Shown: one piece after another, positions 26,084 to 34,865 of the stretch
How positions within the stretch are numbered: position 1 is the first letter of the stretch
Layout of the letters: each line of letters opens with the position of its first letter
Assembly: GCF_004005375.1 (NCBI RefSeq)
Contig: NZ_RZUF01000010.1
Coordinates: 80,388 to 144,387, forward strand
Direction: 5' to 3'
Origin: Rheinheimera sediminis
Lineage (GTDB): Bacteria > Pseudomonadota > Gammaproteobacteria > Enterobacterales > Alteromonadaceae
DNA: 64,000 bases
The notes under the pieces: generated by a model
Database searches by the model: none
Told to the model about the DNA's origin: nothing
The model's input: only the letters and a program-made list of their open reading frames with translations
Program-made: the position numbers and the translations under genes

Positions 26084-26122
26084 AAAAAAAATCGTGACTT
26101 GCAGTGCGGCACCGCAAGTCAC
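26084..26122 (-). terminator. Strong intrinsic terminator after the first TonB receptor
   Basis: On the minus strand GTGACTTGC pairs with GCAAGTCAC (plus-strand arms 26094-26102 and 26114-26122). Inner GTGC/GCAC pairing extends the stem, and a run of eight Ts follows (the A-run at 26084-26091). It partly separates the receptor from the downstream esterase genes, and supports the internal GTG start for the GH105 gene. Confidence 0.85.
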
Positions 26123-26159
26123 ACCAAAGGCGCCTTCTCAGGCTAAGCTATGAGAGAAA

Positions 26160-28931
26160 TTAAAATTTGTATTGAGCACCTAAGTAGTATTGGCGACCTG
26201 TTTCATGGTAGTAAGTCAGACGATTACCCGCTGAATCTACCCATTGATCATCTACTTCGTCAGTCAGGTTTAAAGCTTCAAAGCTGACTTTCCAGTTGTC
26301 GTTTAATGCATAGGAAACAGATGCATCGACGTTAGTTGTGGCGTTAGTGCCTTCCATATCGTTGTTGTCGCGGCCTATAGCTGTCGTCAGGTATTTACCA
26401 CGTTTTGCCATGGAGACACGGGCGTTTAAATCCTCATGTTCGTAATAAATAGTGGCGGCAGAAGTGTTTTTAGATAAACCATTTAAATCACGGGTTGCCT
26501 GCACTACACCGGCAGCGCTGATATAGTCCATCTGTGCATCGACATAAGTGTAGTTGCCAATAAAACCAAATCTGTTCCAGAACTCTGGCAAGAAGGTGAA
26601 AGGCAACTGATAGCTGACTTCCATCCCTTTTAAATCACCACCAGGGCCATTCAGTGGTGTAGTGACTTGCCAGTCTACATTTTCATTACAATCTGCATTG
26701 TAACCGGGGCCTGCGGTACAGGCGTCGATAGCGGCCTGGATAGGTAAACCTGTTTCAGTAAAAGCTTTGGTTTCTCGTAAGGTTTGTACGTGACTATCGA
26801 TATCTTTAAAGAAAAACGCCACACCTAGCATCGACTCATCAGAGAAGTAAAACTCAAAACCTAAGTCATAGGTTTGAGCTTTAGTGGGTTCAAGTTGCGG
26901 ATTACCGCCACCTACAGTACGACTGCCACCTGATGCAGAAACAGAGACGTTAGGACGAATAGCGGCCAGACCGGCGCGAGCCATCACTTCTGCCGCACCA
27001 AAACGTATAATCACATCGTCCCATGGCTCTAATGCCAGGTTCAGTGAAGGTAATACTTCGTTATAATCATGATCAGCTGTTATTTGTGTTGGCGTAGCAG
27101 CAAAGGTAGCCCAGGCTGTAGAGCTTTGCTCAGTTTTAACATGACGCACACCTATATTGCCTCTTAATGGCATATTCACAATATCTGTATCAAAACTTAA
27201 GTGCAGGTAAGAACCTAAACTTTTTTCGTTTGCTGAATAGTTATCAGTACGACGGAAGTCTGGACTGACGGTAAAAACACCAGTGTTACTATAGATATTG
27301 TATTGCGCATCAATAGCTGCAAAATCAGGTACTAACCAAACAGGCTGAGTGCCTAACCCAGAGTTATATTGCATCAGTAGATCCGGCGTATAAACAATAC
27401 CTGCTCCCAATTCATTTTGACGACGGGCTTCATAAGTTTCAAAACTAAAGTCTTTGTAATGCAAACCTGCTTTTAACGTCATATTGTCGGTGAGCAGATA
27501 GGCGAAATTTACTTCTGCAGTATCAAAGGTATTTTCAGCCCCAAGTGGCCGTAACCTTACGCTATTGGAAGTCCAGCCATTAGGTTCAAACACGCCTGCG
27601 TCAAAAGTCAGCAATGGATCCTGGCGTTTTTCACCACGATAGTCATAAGAGAAATCGACCCCCCGTTTTTCTGCTACAAGCGTAGTTTGCACCGGGTTAT
27701 CAAACTCGGAGCTTGCTGTGCCTATCATGGCATCCATACTCAGATTATCGGTTAAATGCTGTTTTAGGGACAGATTGTATTGCAGAAATTCAGTGCCGAG
27801 TTCATCAAAACGGTTTTCAGCACGAATTGTGGCATTTTTAAAACTACCATAGGTCATGGTGTTGGTATCATCGATAAAATAATCTACGACATCCATGACG
27901 TATGTGCCGCTTGCTGGAGCACTGTTTGATGCTGCTGCACCGCCATTTAAAATACCCTGTAAAAAAACTTCATTACGGGTCGCATCTGTTTTGGCATACA
28001 AAATATCTAAATCAATTTTGGTATCTTCATTTGGTCTGAACTGAAAAGATGAACTTAAGCCTAAACGATCCAGATCGTGGGTGTAGGAGTCATAACGTGG
28101 TAAACGTGGACGGAATGCATTATTGATTTCAGTTAATTCAGGCGCAGTCGCATTGCCCTGATAAAAACCAAAGTCATTGACACTGTTCCAGCGTACTGTA
28201 CTGGCACCCTGATCTTTGATCTGACGTTCAGAATAAGAAGCGGAAAATAAAGCGCCAATTTTACCGTCGGCAAAAATGTTACTGACTAAAAATGAAGTTT
28301 TAGGATCGGTTTTTTCTGATAAGTCGTTGTAGCCCATCTGGCCTGAGGCTGCGAAAGTAAAACCGTCGTAGTCAAAAGGCTGAGCTGCTCTTAAATCAAC
28401 AGTGGCACCTAAAGAGCCTTCTTCGACGTCAGCTGATGCGGTTTTACGAACAGTCAAAGAGCTGAATAAGTCTGAAGAGAAGGTGTTGAAGTCAAAACCA
28501 CGGCCACGGTTGGCGCCGCCAATCTGGTCTGTACCACCACTGGTGGATACTGCTTCCATACCGTTTATACGAACACGGGTAAATTCAGGGCCTAAGCCCC
28601 TAACTGAAATTTGTCGGCCTTCACCTGCTGCACGAGAAATAGCAATACCAGGAATACGCTGTAAAGATTCGGCTAGGTTTAAGTCCGGAAAGTCGGCAAT
28701 ATCTTCAGCCAGAATGGCATCGATGGCACCATCGGACTGGCGTTTTTGATTTAAAGCATTGGATAACGAATCGCGGAAACTACCTTTTACCTCGATCACT
28801 TCGATTCTTTCTTCTGCTTGCTTAGTTTCAGTTGTTTCTTGTGCTGATACAGAAAATAGTGAAGTACAACCTGCGATAGCTAGAGCTAAGGCAACTTTAT
28901 TCGGGTGAAATGGCGTGTTGGTTTTGGCCAT
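26160..28931 (-). CDS. TonB-dependent receptor, pectin-oligomer type
   Basis: A 923-residue outer-membrane receptor with a signal peptide of about 30 residues. After a TonB-box-like region (IEVIEVKGSFRDSL) comes a plug domain with ILAEDIADFPDLNLAESLQRIPG and GRQISVRGLGPEFTRVRINGME, typical of the carbohydrate-type receptors of Alteromonadales and Xanthomonadales. A 22-strand barrel region follows and ends in the expected terminal Phe (YYLGAQYKF). Its promoter region carries two LacI-type operators shared with the rest of the locus, and the esterase/GH105 genes follow it. The import substrate is inferred to be pectin oligosaccharides. Confidence 0.88.
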   Translation of the reverse strand: MAKTNTPFHPNKVALALAIAGCTSLFSVSAQETTETKQAEERIEVIEVKGSFRDSLSNALNQKRQSDGAIDAILAEDIADFPDLNLAESLQRIPGIAISRAAGEGRQISVRGLGPEFTRVRINGMEAVSTSGGTDQIGGANRGRGFDFNTFSSDLFSSLTVRKTASADVEEGSLGATVDLRAAQPFDYDGFTFAASGQMGYNDLSEKTDPKTSFLVSNIFADGKIGALFSASYSERQIKDQGASTVRWNSVNDFGFYQGNATAPELTEINNAFRPRLPRYDSYTHDLDRLGLSSSFQFRPNEDTKIDLDILYAKTDATRNEVFLQGILNGGAAASNSAPASGTYVMDVVDYFIDDTNTMTYGSFKNATIRAENRFDELGTEFLQYNLSLKQHLTDNLSMDAMIGTASSEFDNPVQTTLVAEKRGVDFSYDYRGEKRQDPLLTFDAGVFEPNGWTSNSVRLRPLGAENTFDTAEVNFAYLLTDNMTLKAGLHYKDFSFETYEARRQNELGAGIVYTPDLLMQYNSGLGTQPVWLVPDFAAIDAQYNIYSNTGVFTVSPDFRRTDNYSANEKSLGSYLHLSFDTDIVNMPLRGNIGVRHVKTEQSSTAWATFAATPTQITADHDYNEVLPSLNLALEPWDDVIIRFGAAEVMARAGLAAIRPNVSVSASGGSRTVGGGNPQLEPTKAQTYDLGFEFYFSDESMLGVAFFFKDIDSHVQTLRETKAFTETGLPIQAAIDACTAGPGYNADCNENVDWQVTTPLNGPGGDLKGMEVSYQLPFTFLPEFWNRFGFIGNYTYVDAQMDYISAAGVVQATRDLNGLSKNTSAATIYYEHEDLNARVSMAKRGKYLTTAIGRDNNDMEGTNATTNVDASVSYALNDNWKVSFEALNLTDEVDDQWVDSAGNRLTYYHETGRQYYLGAQYKF

Positions 28932-29354
28932 GATCTCTACCTCGTCCTGTCTGGTTCAAAGCGTTCAGCCAGTACATGCCAGCTGTTTTTTTAATAATGG
29001 AAGGCGCTTTGTGCGACTCCCTGTTGATTTTGTCTACCGGTGGCAAAAAGTGCTTGCAATTTTGTGCCACCGATGGCAAAAAGCTAACACCAAGCTTAGA
29101 TCACTGTCAAACGTCGCACAAAAAAAAATCAGTCCTGTCATTGGGTTTTAGTTGGTTCTGATGGTTAAGTTGTTGTTTTGTATTGATAATATTGCATGTT
29201 TTTACGCTTGTTAAAATAGATTTTGTTCCAGATATGGAATTAATTCAGATCGGACTGATTTTCAGCTGTATTTTAGCTATCCGGTCTAGGGTGACAGAGG
29301 CGATAACAGTGCATAACCAAAGTGTCCTGTTCCGGGCAAAAAGAGGAGGCAAGC
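28932..29354. promoter_or_regulatory. Divergent control region, TonB receptor / kduD
   Basis: A 423-bp region between the divergent receptor and kduD genes with no convincing gene. It holds two operator copies (29032-29045 and 29065-29078), about 100 and 135 bp upstream of the receptor start. On the minus strand TTGCAA, 17 bases and TAGACA straddle the first operator as a weak promoter candidate. The right half, toward kduD, is A/T-rich with a GATAAT hexamer near 29185 but no clear -35 at the right distance. AGGAGG at 29344-29349 is the kduD ribosome-binding site. Confidence 0.6.
29030..29078. promoter_or_regulatory. Paired LacI-type operators (sites 1 and 2)
   Basis: Site 1 is GTCTACCGGTGGCA (29032-29045) and site 2 is TGCCACCGATGGCA (29065-29078). 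Both are palindromes centred on CG, as LacI-family operators are. Their centres (29038/39 and 29071/72) are exactly 33 bp apart, about three helical turns. Confidence 0.75.
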
Positions 29355-30113
29355 ATGTCGGCTTTATTTTCGTTAAAAGGGCAAAAGGCTTTAGTCACAG
29401 GTGCAAGCCGTGGCCTGGGTAAAGCTATTGCGGTGGCATTGGCAGAAGCTGGTGCTTGTGTCCTTTGTTGCAGTTCCACATTAGAAGGGGCCAGCGCCAC
29501 AGCAAGTCTGATCCGGGCTAAAGGGGGGGAGGCTGCTGTACTGGCTGCAGACTTAGCGGATATGGAACAGGTTCGTGCTCTGGCAGACAGTGCTTTGGCA
29601 TTGGGTGAAGTACATATTCTGGTGAACTGTGGTGGTACTATTTTCCGGGCACCTGCTGTGGATTACCCGATGGAAGAGTGGCAGAAGGTGATGCGGGTGA
29701 ATCTGGATTCGGCATTTTTGCTCAGTCAGTTGCTTGGCGCTGAAATGCTTAAACGTGGCCAGGGCAAAATTATCAACATTGCTTCTATGTTGTCCTACAG
29801 CGGTGGAATTACCGTGCCGGCTTACACTGCCAGTAAACATGCCATTACAGGCTTGACCAAAGCTTTGGCGAACGAATGGGCCGCTTCAGGTTTAAATATC
29901 AATGCGATAGCACCTGGCTATTTCCGAACGGACAACACTTTCGCCTTACAGCAAGATCAGGTTCGCAATCAGGCTATTCTGGCGCGGATCCCATCCGGAC
30001 GCTGGGGAGAACCTGAAGATTTAGCAGGTGCTGCTGTGTTTTTAGCGAGCAGCGCCAGTAATTATGTCAATGGCCATGTACTGGCTGTGGATGGAGGCTG
30101 GCTGGCCCGATAA
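29355..30113 (+). CDS. kduD: 2-deoxy-D-gluconate / 2-keto-3-deoxygluconate dehydrogenase KduD
   Basis: A 252-residue short-chain dehydrogenase that converts 2,5-diketo-3-deoxygluconate (from KduI) to KDG. The cofactor motif is TGASRGLGKA near residue 16, the catalytic Ser is in NIASMLS, and Tyr-x3-Lys is in YTASKHAITG. The start is the ATG at 29355, with AGGAGG 5-11 bases upstream; an in-frame start 33 bases earlier lacks this. kduI follows after 34 bases. The assignment to KduD among many similar dehydrogenases depends on the neighbourhood as well as on length and motifs. Confidence 0.9.
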   Translation: MSALFSLKGQKALVTGASRGLGKAIAVALAEAGACVLCCSSTLEGASATASLIRAKGGEAAVLAADLADMEQVRALADSALALGEVHILVNCGGTIFRAPAVDYPMEEWQKVMRVNLDSAFLLSQLLGAEMLKRGQGKIINIASMLSYSGGITVPAYTASKHAITGLTKALANEWAASGLNINAIAPGYFRTDNTFALQQDQVRNQAILARIPSGRWGEPEDLAGAAVFLASSASNYVNGHVLAVDGGWLAR

Positions 30114-30147
30114 GGCTAATTAACGCCAGTGTTTGCAGGAGAATAAA

Positions 30148-30990
30148 ATGAACGTAATTTTTGAGAACCGTTTTGCTACAGCGCCCTTGGATGTCAAACA
30201 CTACGACACCGACAAGCTGCGACAGAATTTTCTGATCGATAACCTGATGCAGGCCGATCAACTGGTGTTGTGTTACACCCACTACGAACGTCTGATTGTT
30301 GGCAGTGCTGTGCCTGTTCAGGCTCCCGTGCTGTTGCAAACAGTGGACGCGCTGAAAGCCGAGTTTTTTCTGCAACGCCGTGAACTGGGTGTGATTAATG
30401 TTGGTGGCACTGGTTTTGTTGAAGTCGATGGCAACAAATACGAGCTGGCGAACAAAGAGGCCTTGTATGTCGGTATGGGCTGTAAAAACGTCAGTTTCCA
30501 TAGTTTGAACAGCGAAACTCCGGCTAAATTCTATTTGAATTCCACTCCTGCACATCACGCTTATCCAGTACAGCATGTGCGGATGGCCGATTGTAAAAAA
30601 CTGGAGATGGGCGCTTTAGCCACCAGTAACGAGCGCATTATTTATCAGTTGATGATTAAAGACGTAGTGCAAAGCTGTCAGTTGCAAATGGGCTTAACAG
30701 TACTGAGTCAGGGAAGTGTCTGGAACACCATGCCTGCGCATCAGCATGACAGACGGATGGAAGCCTATTTCTATTTTGATCTGACCCCAGGCCAGGCTGT
30801 GTGCCACTTTATGGGCGAGCCAACAGAAACCCGTCATTTGTGGATGGGCAATGAGCAAGCTGTGGTCTCTCCACCCTGGTCTATTCACAGTGGTGTGGGC
30901 ACAGGCAGCTACGCCTTTATCTGGGGTATGGCTGGTGAAAATCTGGATTATCACGATATGGATAAATTTGGCCCTGACCAATTGAGATAA
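30148..30990 (+). CDS. kduI: 4-deoxy-L-threo-5-hexosulose-uronate ketol-isomerase
   Basis: A 280-residue zinc-dependent cupin that isomerises the unsaturated uronate released by pectate lyases and GH105 enzymes. The expected metal ligands are visible: His and His in PAHQHDRRMEAYFYFD with the following Glu, and the late His in PPWSIHSGVGT. Length equals the usual 278-280. The ATG at 30148 has AGGAG 7-11 bases before it; an upstream in-frame start would only add five residues. It follows kduD, and a hairpin after its stop, then an ERIC-like repeat, separate it from the TRAP genes. Confidence 0.95.
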   Translation: MNVIFENRFATAPLDVKHYDTDKLRQNFLIDNLMQADQLVLCYTHYERLIVGSAVPVQAPVLLQTVDALKAEFFLQRRELGVINVGGTGFVEVDGNKYELANKEALYVGMGCKNVSFHSLNSETPAKFYLNSTPAHHAYPVQHVRMADCKKLEMGALATSNERIIYQLMIKDVVQSCQLQMGLTVLSQGSVWNTMPAHQHDRRMEAYFYFDLTPGQAVCHFMGEPTETRHLWMGNEQAVVSPPWSIHSGVGTGSYAFIWGMAGENLDYHDMDKFGPDQLR

Positions 30991-30995
30991 GGACC

Positions 30996-31019
30996 ACGAA
31001 GCCCTGGGGAGGGCTTCGT
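30996..31019 (+). terminator. Hairpin after kduI
   Basis: ACGAAGCCC (30996-31004) and GGGCTTCGT (31011-31019) form a 9-bp stem with a 6-base loop, six bases past the kduI stop. The T-run is short, so termination may be partial. Confidence 0.65.
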
Positions 31020-31113
31020 TTATCAGTAATAGCTTAGTAAAACAGGGCTGCAATCACTGCAACAGACAGTGTGCCCTTCGACAGCGCCAGCCGTACGAGC
31101 GCTGACTTATAAA

Positions 31114-31243
31114 AGACATCCCCTAAGTAATTGGAGTTGCAGGGAGGCGACGAGGGCTTGAGTCCCCAACATACATAGTGTCCTATGTGATTGGGGCGAG
31201 AGAACTTCGTCAACAAAGCTGCAGCTTCTAGTACGACGGGGAA
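31114..31243 (+). repeat. ERIC-like intergenic repeat
   Basis: About 130 bp match the ERIC/IRU consensus known from enterobacteria and vibrios. Seen in order: CCCTAAGTAATT, GGAGTTGCAGGGAGGCG, GAGTCCCCA, a central CATA...TATGTGA, TTGGGGCGAGAGA, AACAAAGCTGCAGCTT and AGTACGACGGGG. The core is an imperfect palindrome (TCCCCA...TTGGGG, and GTTGCAG with CTGCAGC). It lies in the untranslated region just upstream of dctP and ends 20 bp before its start codon. The match is to remembered consensus; edges are approximate. Confidence 0.8.
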
Positions 31244-31263
31244 AGCAACAGGTAGGTTAGACG

Positions 31264-32280
31264 ATGAACATTTCTACACTGCGCAGCATCTTGCTGTGCT
31301 GCGGTTTGGCGACTCTGCTATTCAATACAGGCTGTCAGCGTCAGCAAGAGCAGATCACCTTGCGCATGGGCCATTCACTGGACCAGGAGCATGTAGTCCA
31401 CAAAGCTATGGTTTATATGGCAGAACGGCTGGAATACTACTCCAAAGGCCAAATGCATATTCAGATTTACAGTGGTGGGCAGCTTGGTTCGGAACGTGAG
31501 CTGATTGAATTGTTGCAGATTGGCAGCCTGGCTTTGACGAAAGTGTCGGCCAGCCCACTGGAAGGTTTTGTGCCTAAGATGCAAGTATTCAGTGTGCCTT
31601 ATGTGTTCAGAGACAGTGCGCATTTATGGGCTGTACTGAACGGTCCAATAGGCCAGGATTTACTCCATTCGATGCAAAACGCCCGTTTGCATGGTTTAGG
31701 GTATTACGATGCGGGTAGCCGCAGTTTTTATACCACCAACAAAGCTGTGCATCAGCCTTCTGATTTAAAAGGTTTAAAGTTTCGGGTGCCCAACAGTCAG
31801 ACCGCAGTGCAGATGGTACAAACCTTAGGAGGCGCTGCGACCCCAGTCGACTGGGGCGAGCTCTACACTGCCTTACAGCAAGGGGTAGTGGATGGTGCTG
31901 AAAACAATCCGCCTAGTTTTTATTTATCCCGTCATTACGAATTATCCAAATACTACAGTCTGGACGAACACACTTCAGTGCCGGACGTGATTTTAATCAG
32001 TTTACCTGTCTGGAAAAGCCTGAATACTCAGCAGCAAGGCTGGGTGCAACAAGCCATGAATGATTCAGTGCGTTATCAGCGCGATTTATGGCAAGAGGCC
32101 AGTGATGATGCTTTAGCGAAAGTCAAAGCTGCTGGTGTGGAAGTGATTTATCCGGACAAAGCCTCCTTTGTCGCAGCAGTACAGCCACTGCATCAATCGC
32201 TGCAGGGCACTGCTGTGGGCGATTTGATGGCTGAAATTGCGTTAGTTCAGGCTGAAACCACCGGAGGGTCTAATGACTAA
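31264..32280 (+). CDS. dctP: TRAP transporter substrate-binding protein DctP
   Basis: A 338-residue periplasmic solute-binding protein. The signal sequence ends in LLFNTGC, a lipobox, so it may be lipid-anchored rather than free. The conserved Arg that grips the substrate carboxylate is in LKFRVPNSQ (about residue 178), and GELYTALQQGVVDGAENNP is the usual signature. With the overlapping dctQ and dctM genes it forms a tripartite transporter for an organic acid. Its place between kduI and two uronate-type regulators suggests galacturonate or unsaturated uronates as substrate, as inference. An AGGTAGG ribosome-binding site lies between the ERIC-like repeat and the ATG. Confidence 0.92.
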   Translation: MNISTLRSILLCCGLATLLFNTGCQRQQEQITLRMGHSLDQEHVVHKAMVYMAERLEYYSKGQMHIQIYSGGQLGSERELIELLQIGSLALTKVSASPLEGFVPKMQVFSVPYVFRDSAHLWAVLNGPIGQDLLHSMQNARLHGLGYYDAGSRSFYTTNKAVHQPSDLKGLKFRVPNSQTAVQMVQTLGGAATPVDWGELYTALQQGVVDGAENNPPSFYLSRHYELSKYYSLDEHTSVPDVILISLPVWKSLNTQQQGWVQQAMNDSVRYQRDLWQEASDDALAKVKAAGVEVIYPDKASFVAAVQPLHQSLQGTAVGDLMAEIALVQAETTGGSND

Positions 32281-32773
32281 ATTAGTACTGTTCGTCGATT
32301 GGATGTTAAAGCGCTGTCTAATGCTGTTAATGGCCAGCATAGTATTGGTGGTGTGCTGGCAGGTGTTATCCCGTTTTGTGCTGACCAATCCCAGTTCAAT
32401 GACAGAAGAAATTGCCCGTTGTTTATTGTTATGGATTGCCATGTTGGGTGCAGCTTACGCCTATCGTACCGGACAGCATTTGGGCCTTGATATTGTCACC
32501 AGCCGAATGCCGCCTTTGTGGCAGCACCGTATTGCTTTTGTACTAACCGCCGCTGTAGTGGTTTTTGCGTCCATTGTGATGGTATGGGGCGGCGGTGAAC
32601 TAGTGTGGTTAACCTACGAGTTAAATCAAATGTCGGCAGCTTTAGGCATTCGTATCGCCTGGATTTATCTGGTCTTGCCTTTAGCCGGGCTATTGATCGC
32701 TTTTTATGGGGTATGTCAGCTGCGTTGTCTGGCGGCTAAAATTCAATTGGTCCCGGCAGAGGAGGCTGAATAA
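32273..32773 (+). CDS. dctQ: TRAP transporter small membrane subunit DctQ
   Basis: A 166-residue inner-membrane protein with four predicted membrane segments (about 12-35, 46-65, 85-108 and 125-150) and the DctQ signature region SMTEEIARCLLLWIAMLGAAYA. The ATG overlaps the end of dctP by 8 bases, has GGAGGG upstream, and its stop overlaps the dctM start (TAATG). These tight overlaps indicate coupled translation of the three subunits. Confidence 0.92.
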   Translation: MTKLVLFVDWMLKRCLMLLMASIVLVVCWQVLSRFVLTNPSSMTEEIARCLLLWIAMLGAAYAYRTGQHLGLDIVTSRMPPLWQHRIAFVLTAAVVVFASIVMVWGGGELVWLTYELNQMSAALGIRIAWIYLVLPLAGLLIAFYGVCQLRCLAAKIQLVPAEEAE

Positions 32774-34068
32774 TGGAATGGTCTGTACTTGTTTTAATCT
32801 CTGTGTTTTTTACCTTGTTGTTATTGAATGTACCTATTTCCTTTTGTATTGGTTTAGCCACTTTATGCACCATGTTGCTGTCGATGGATTTGCTGCCTGC
32901 TGTTATCACTCTGGCGCAGAGAATGGCGGGTGGCCTGAATAGTTTTGCCTTGCTGGCTATTCCATTTTTTGTATTATCAGGACTCTTAATGGGGCGGGGC
33001 GGTATCGCCAAACGATTGATTGAAGCCGCTATGGCTTTGGTCGGCAGCTTGCCAGGTGGCCTGGCATTGGTGAATGTGTTGTCTTGTATGTTGTTTGGCG
33101 CTATTTCAGGCTCAGCTGTTGCCGCAACTTCGGCTATAGGCAGCTTTATGGTGCCTGAGATGAAAAAGCAGGGCTATGATGTGAACTACAGTGCTGCTGT
33201 CACTGCGGCTGCTGCAACCACAGGTATGCTGATCCCACCAAGCAATATAATGATCGTTTACGCCATCGCCAGTGGTGGAGTGTCTATTGCCGCTTTATTT
33301 GTCGCCGGCTATTTGCCGGGAATTTTGTTGGGTACTGCTTTAATGCTGGTCTGTGCAGGCTATGCCAAAATGAAAGGTTATCCACTGGCGGCCCGCTTGC
33401 CTTTGTCTTTAACCTGCAAAAAGCTGGCTGCTGCAGTTCCCAGTTTGTTGATGATAGTGCTGGTGATAGGCGGCATTATCAGTGGTGCTTTTACTGCAAC
33501 AGAAGCTGGTGCAATAGCAGTGGTTTATTCGTTTATTCTTGCGGTTTGTGTGTATCGTGAGGTAAAAGTTAAAGAGCTGCCTGCTATTTTGCTTAAATCG
33601 GCAGAGACTACTGCCATAGTGATGGCGCTCATTGCTACTTCTGCCGCCATGTCCTGGATTTTATCCTACGAGAATATCCCACAAACTGTCAGTCAAGGCT
33701 TATTAACCTTGAGCGAAAATCCACTGCTGATTTTGCTACTCATTAATATCATTCTGTTGGTGGTGGGGGCTTTTATGGATATGACACCCGCAGTGCTGAT
33801 TTTCACGCCTATCTTCCTGCCTGTAGCGGTGGAGCTTGGCATGAGTCCGTTACATTTTGGCATTATGCTGATTTTGAATTTATCTATTGGTTTAGTTTCA
33901 CCTCCTGTTGGCAGTGTGTTGTTTGTCGCTTGCGCTGTGGCCAAAACCAAACTGGAAGCTTTGATCAAACCGCTGCTGCCTATGTATCTGGCTATGGTGG
34001 CGGTGTTATTGCTGGTCACTTATGTGCCAGCGATCAGTGAATTTTTGCCTAATTTGTTTGGGCTTTAG
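32773..34068 (+). CDS. dctM: TRAP transporter large permease DctM
   Basis: A 431-residue permease with about twelve membrane segments and typical DctM motifs: AIPFFVLSGLLMGRGG, SGSAVAATSAIGSFMVPEM, GMLIPPSNIMIVYA and LNLSIGLVSPPVGSVLF. It uses an ion gradient to import the acid delivered by DctP. GGAGG lies eight bases before the ATG. The IclR-type regulator begins eight bases after its stop, so transporter and regulators probably share a message. Confidence 0.94.
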   Translation: MEWSVLVLISVFFTLLLLNVPISFCIGLATLCTMLLSMDLLPAVITLAQRMAGGLNSFALLAIPFFVLSGLLMGRGGIAKRLIEAAMALVGSLPGGLALVNVLSCMLFGAISGSAVAATSAIGSFMVPEMKKQGYDVNYSAAVTAAAATTGMLIPPSNIMIVYAIASGGVSIAALFVAGYLPGILLGTALMLVCAGYAKMKGYPLAARLPLSLTCKKLAAAVPSLLMIVLVIGGIISGAFTATEAGAIAVVYSFILAVCVYREVKVKELPAILLKSAETTAIVMALIATSAAMSWILSYENIPQTVSQGLLTLSENPLLILLLINIILLVVGAFMDMTPAVLIFTPIFLPVAVELGMSPLHFGIMLILNLSIGLVSPPVGSVLFVACAVAKTKLEALIKPLLPMYLAMVAVLLLVTYVPAISEFLPNLFGL

Positions 34069-34076
34069 GAGCTGTC

Positions 34077-34853
34077 ATGACCAGTTATTTGATCCCAAAT
34101 CTTGCCAATGCCTGCCGCATGATGGAGTTAGTGGCGGCATCAGGTTCTGGTTTAACTTTATCCCAGTTGGAACAACAACTGGCGGTACCTCGAACCAGTG
34201 CTTTTCGTATTTTACAAACGCTTTGCCAGCAGCAAATGTTATACAAAGAAGGCAAAAAGTACCGGGTGGGTAGCAGTTTATACAAGATGGGGCTGGACTT
34301 GCTGCAGCATCATCACCTGCATCAGCTCGCTGTGCCTGTGCTGCACAAGCTCACAATCAGCACCGGGCTCACCAGCCATCTGGCATTACCAAGGCCCGAT
34401 GGGGCTTTGATAGCTGAAGTTTGTGATAGTCCCAATCCCAGCCATCTGGCGGCCAGGCCAGGCTTTTTGGCTGATTTGCATTGCTCTGCTGGTGGTAAAG
34501 TGTTTTTGGCATTTAATTACTTCGACCAATTAGCAACTTTGCCAGGTTTACAGCATATGAGTGCAAGAACACCGCAAAGTATTACCGATCTAGCCCGCTT
34601 GCGAGTAGAATTGCATAGCGTTTTAGGTCGGGGTTATGCGCTGGACGATCAAGAGTATCAAGCCAATATCAGATGCATTGCTGTGCCTATCCGAAACGCT
34701 CAGGGTACTGTGGTTGCTGCTGTTGGAGTCACGGGGTTAAGTAGTATTTTGTGCAAACAACGTTTGCCGCTTGTGGTTGCTGCCGTAAAACAAGCGGCTA
34801 TCGATATTAGTCTGGCGTGCTACAGGCCTGCTTTATTGGCTAATGATAAATAA
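34077..34853 (+). CDS. IclR-family regulator (KdgR-like)
   Basis: A 258-residue regulator with an N-terminal winged helix (about residues 8-70, LSQLEQQLAVPRTSAFRILQTL) and a C-terminal IclR effector domain (about 80-250, including LHCSAGGKVFLAF and RGYALDDQEYQANIRCIAVPI). IclR relatives such as KdgR sense KDG and control pectin genes in enterobacteria; the same role is plausible here from position only. It lies 8 bases after dctM and 12 bases before the LacI-type regulator. No enterobacterial-type KdgR box was confidently found in the window. Confidence 0.88.
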   Translation: MTSYLIPNLANACRMMELVAASGSGLTLSQLEQQLAVPRTSAFRILQTLCQQQMLYKEGKKYRVGSSLYKMGLDLLQHHHLHQLAVPVLHKLTISTGLTSHLALPRPDGALIAEVCDSPNPSHLAARPGFLADLHCSAGGKVFLAFNYFDQLATLPGLQHMSARTPQSITDLARLRVELHSVLGRGYALDDQEYQANIRCIAVPIRNAQGTVVAAVGVTGLSSILCKQRLPLVVAAVKQAAIDISLACYRPALLANDK

Positions 34854-34865
34854 CAGGATAAGTGG

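Noticed and set aside
31191..31499. A 102-codon open frame over the ERIC-like repeat and dctP
   Set aside because: It overlaps dctP in another frame and begins inside the repeat. dctP has the signal peptide and family motifs.
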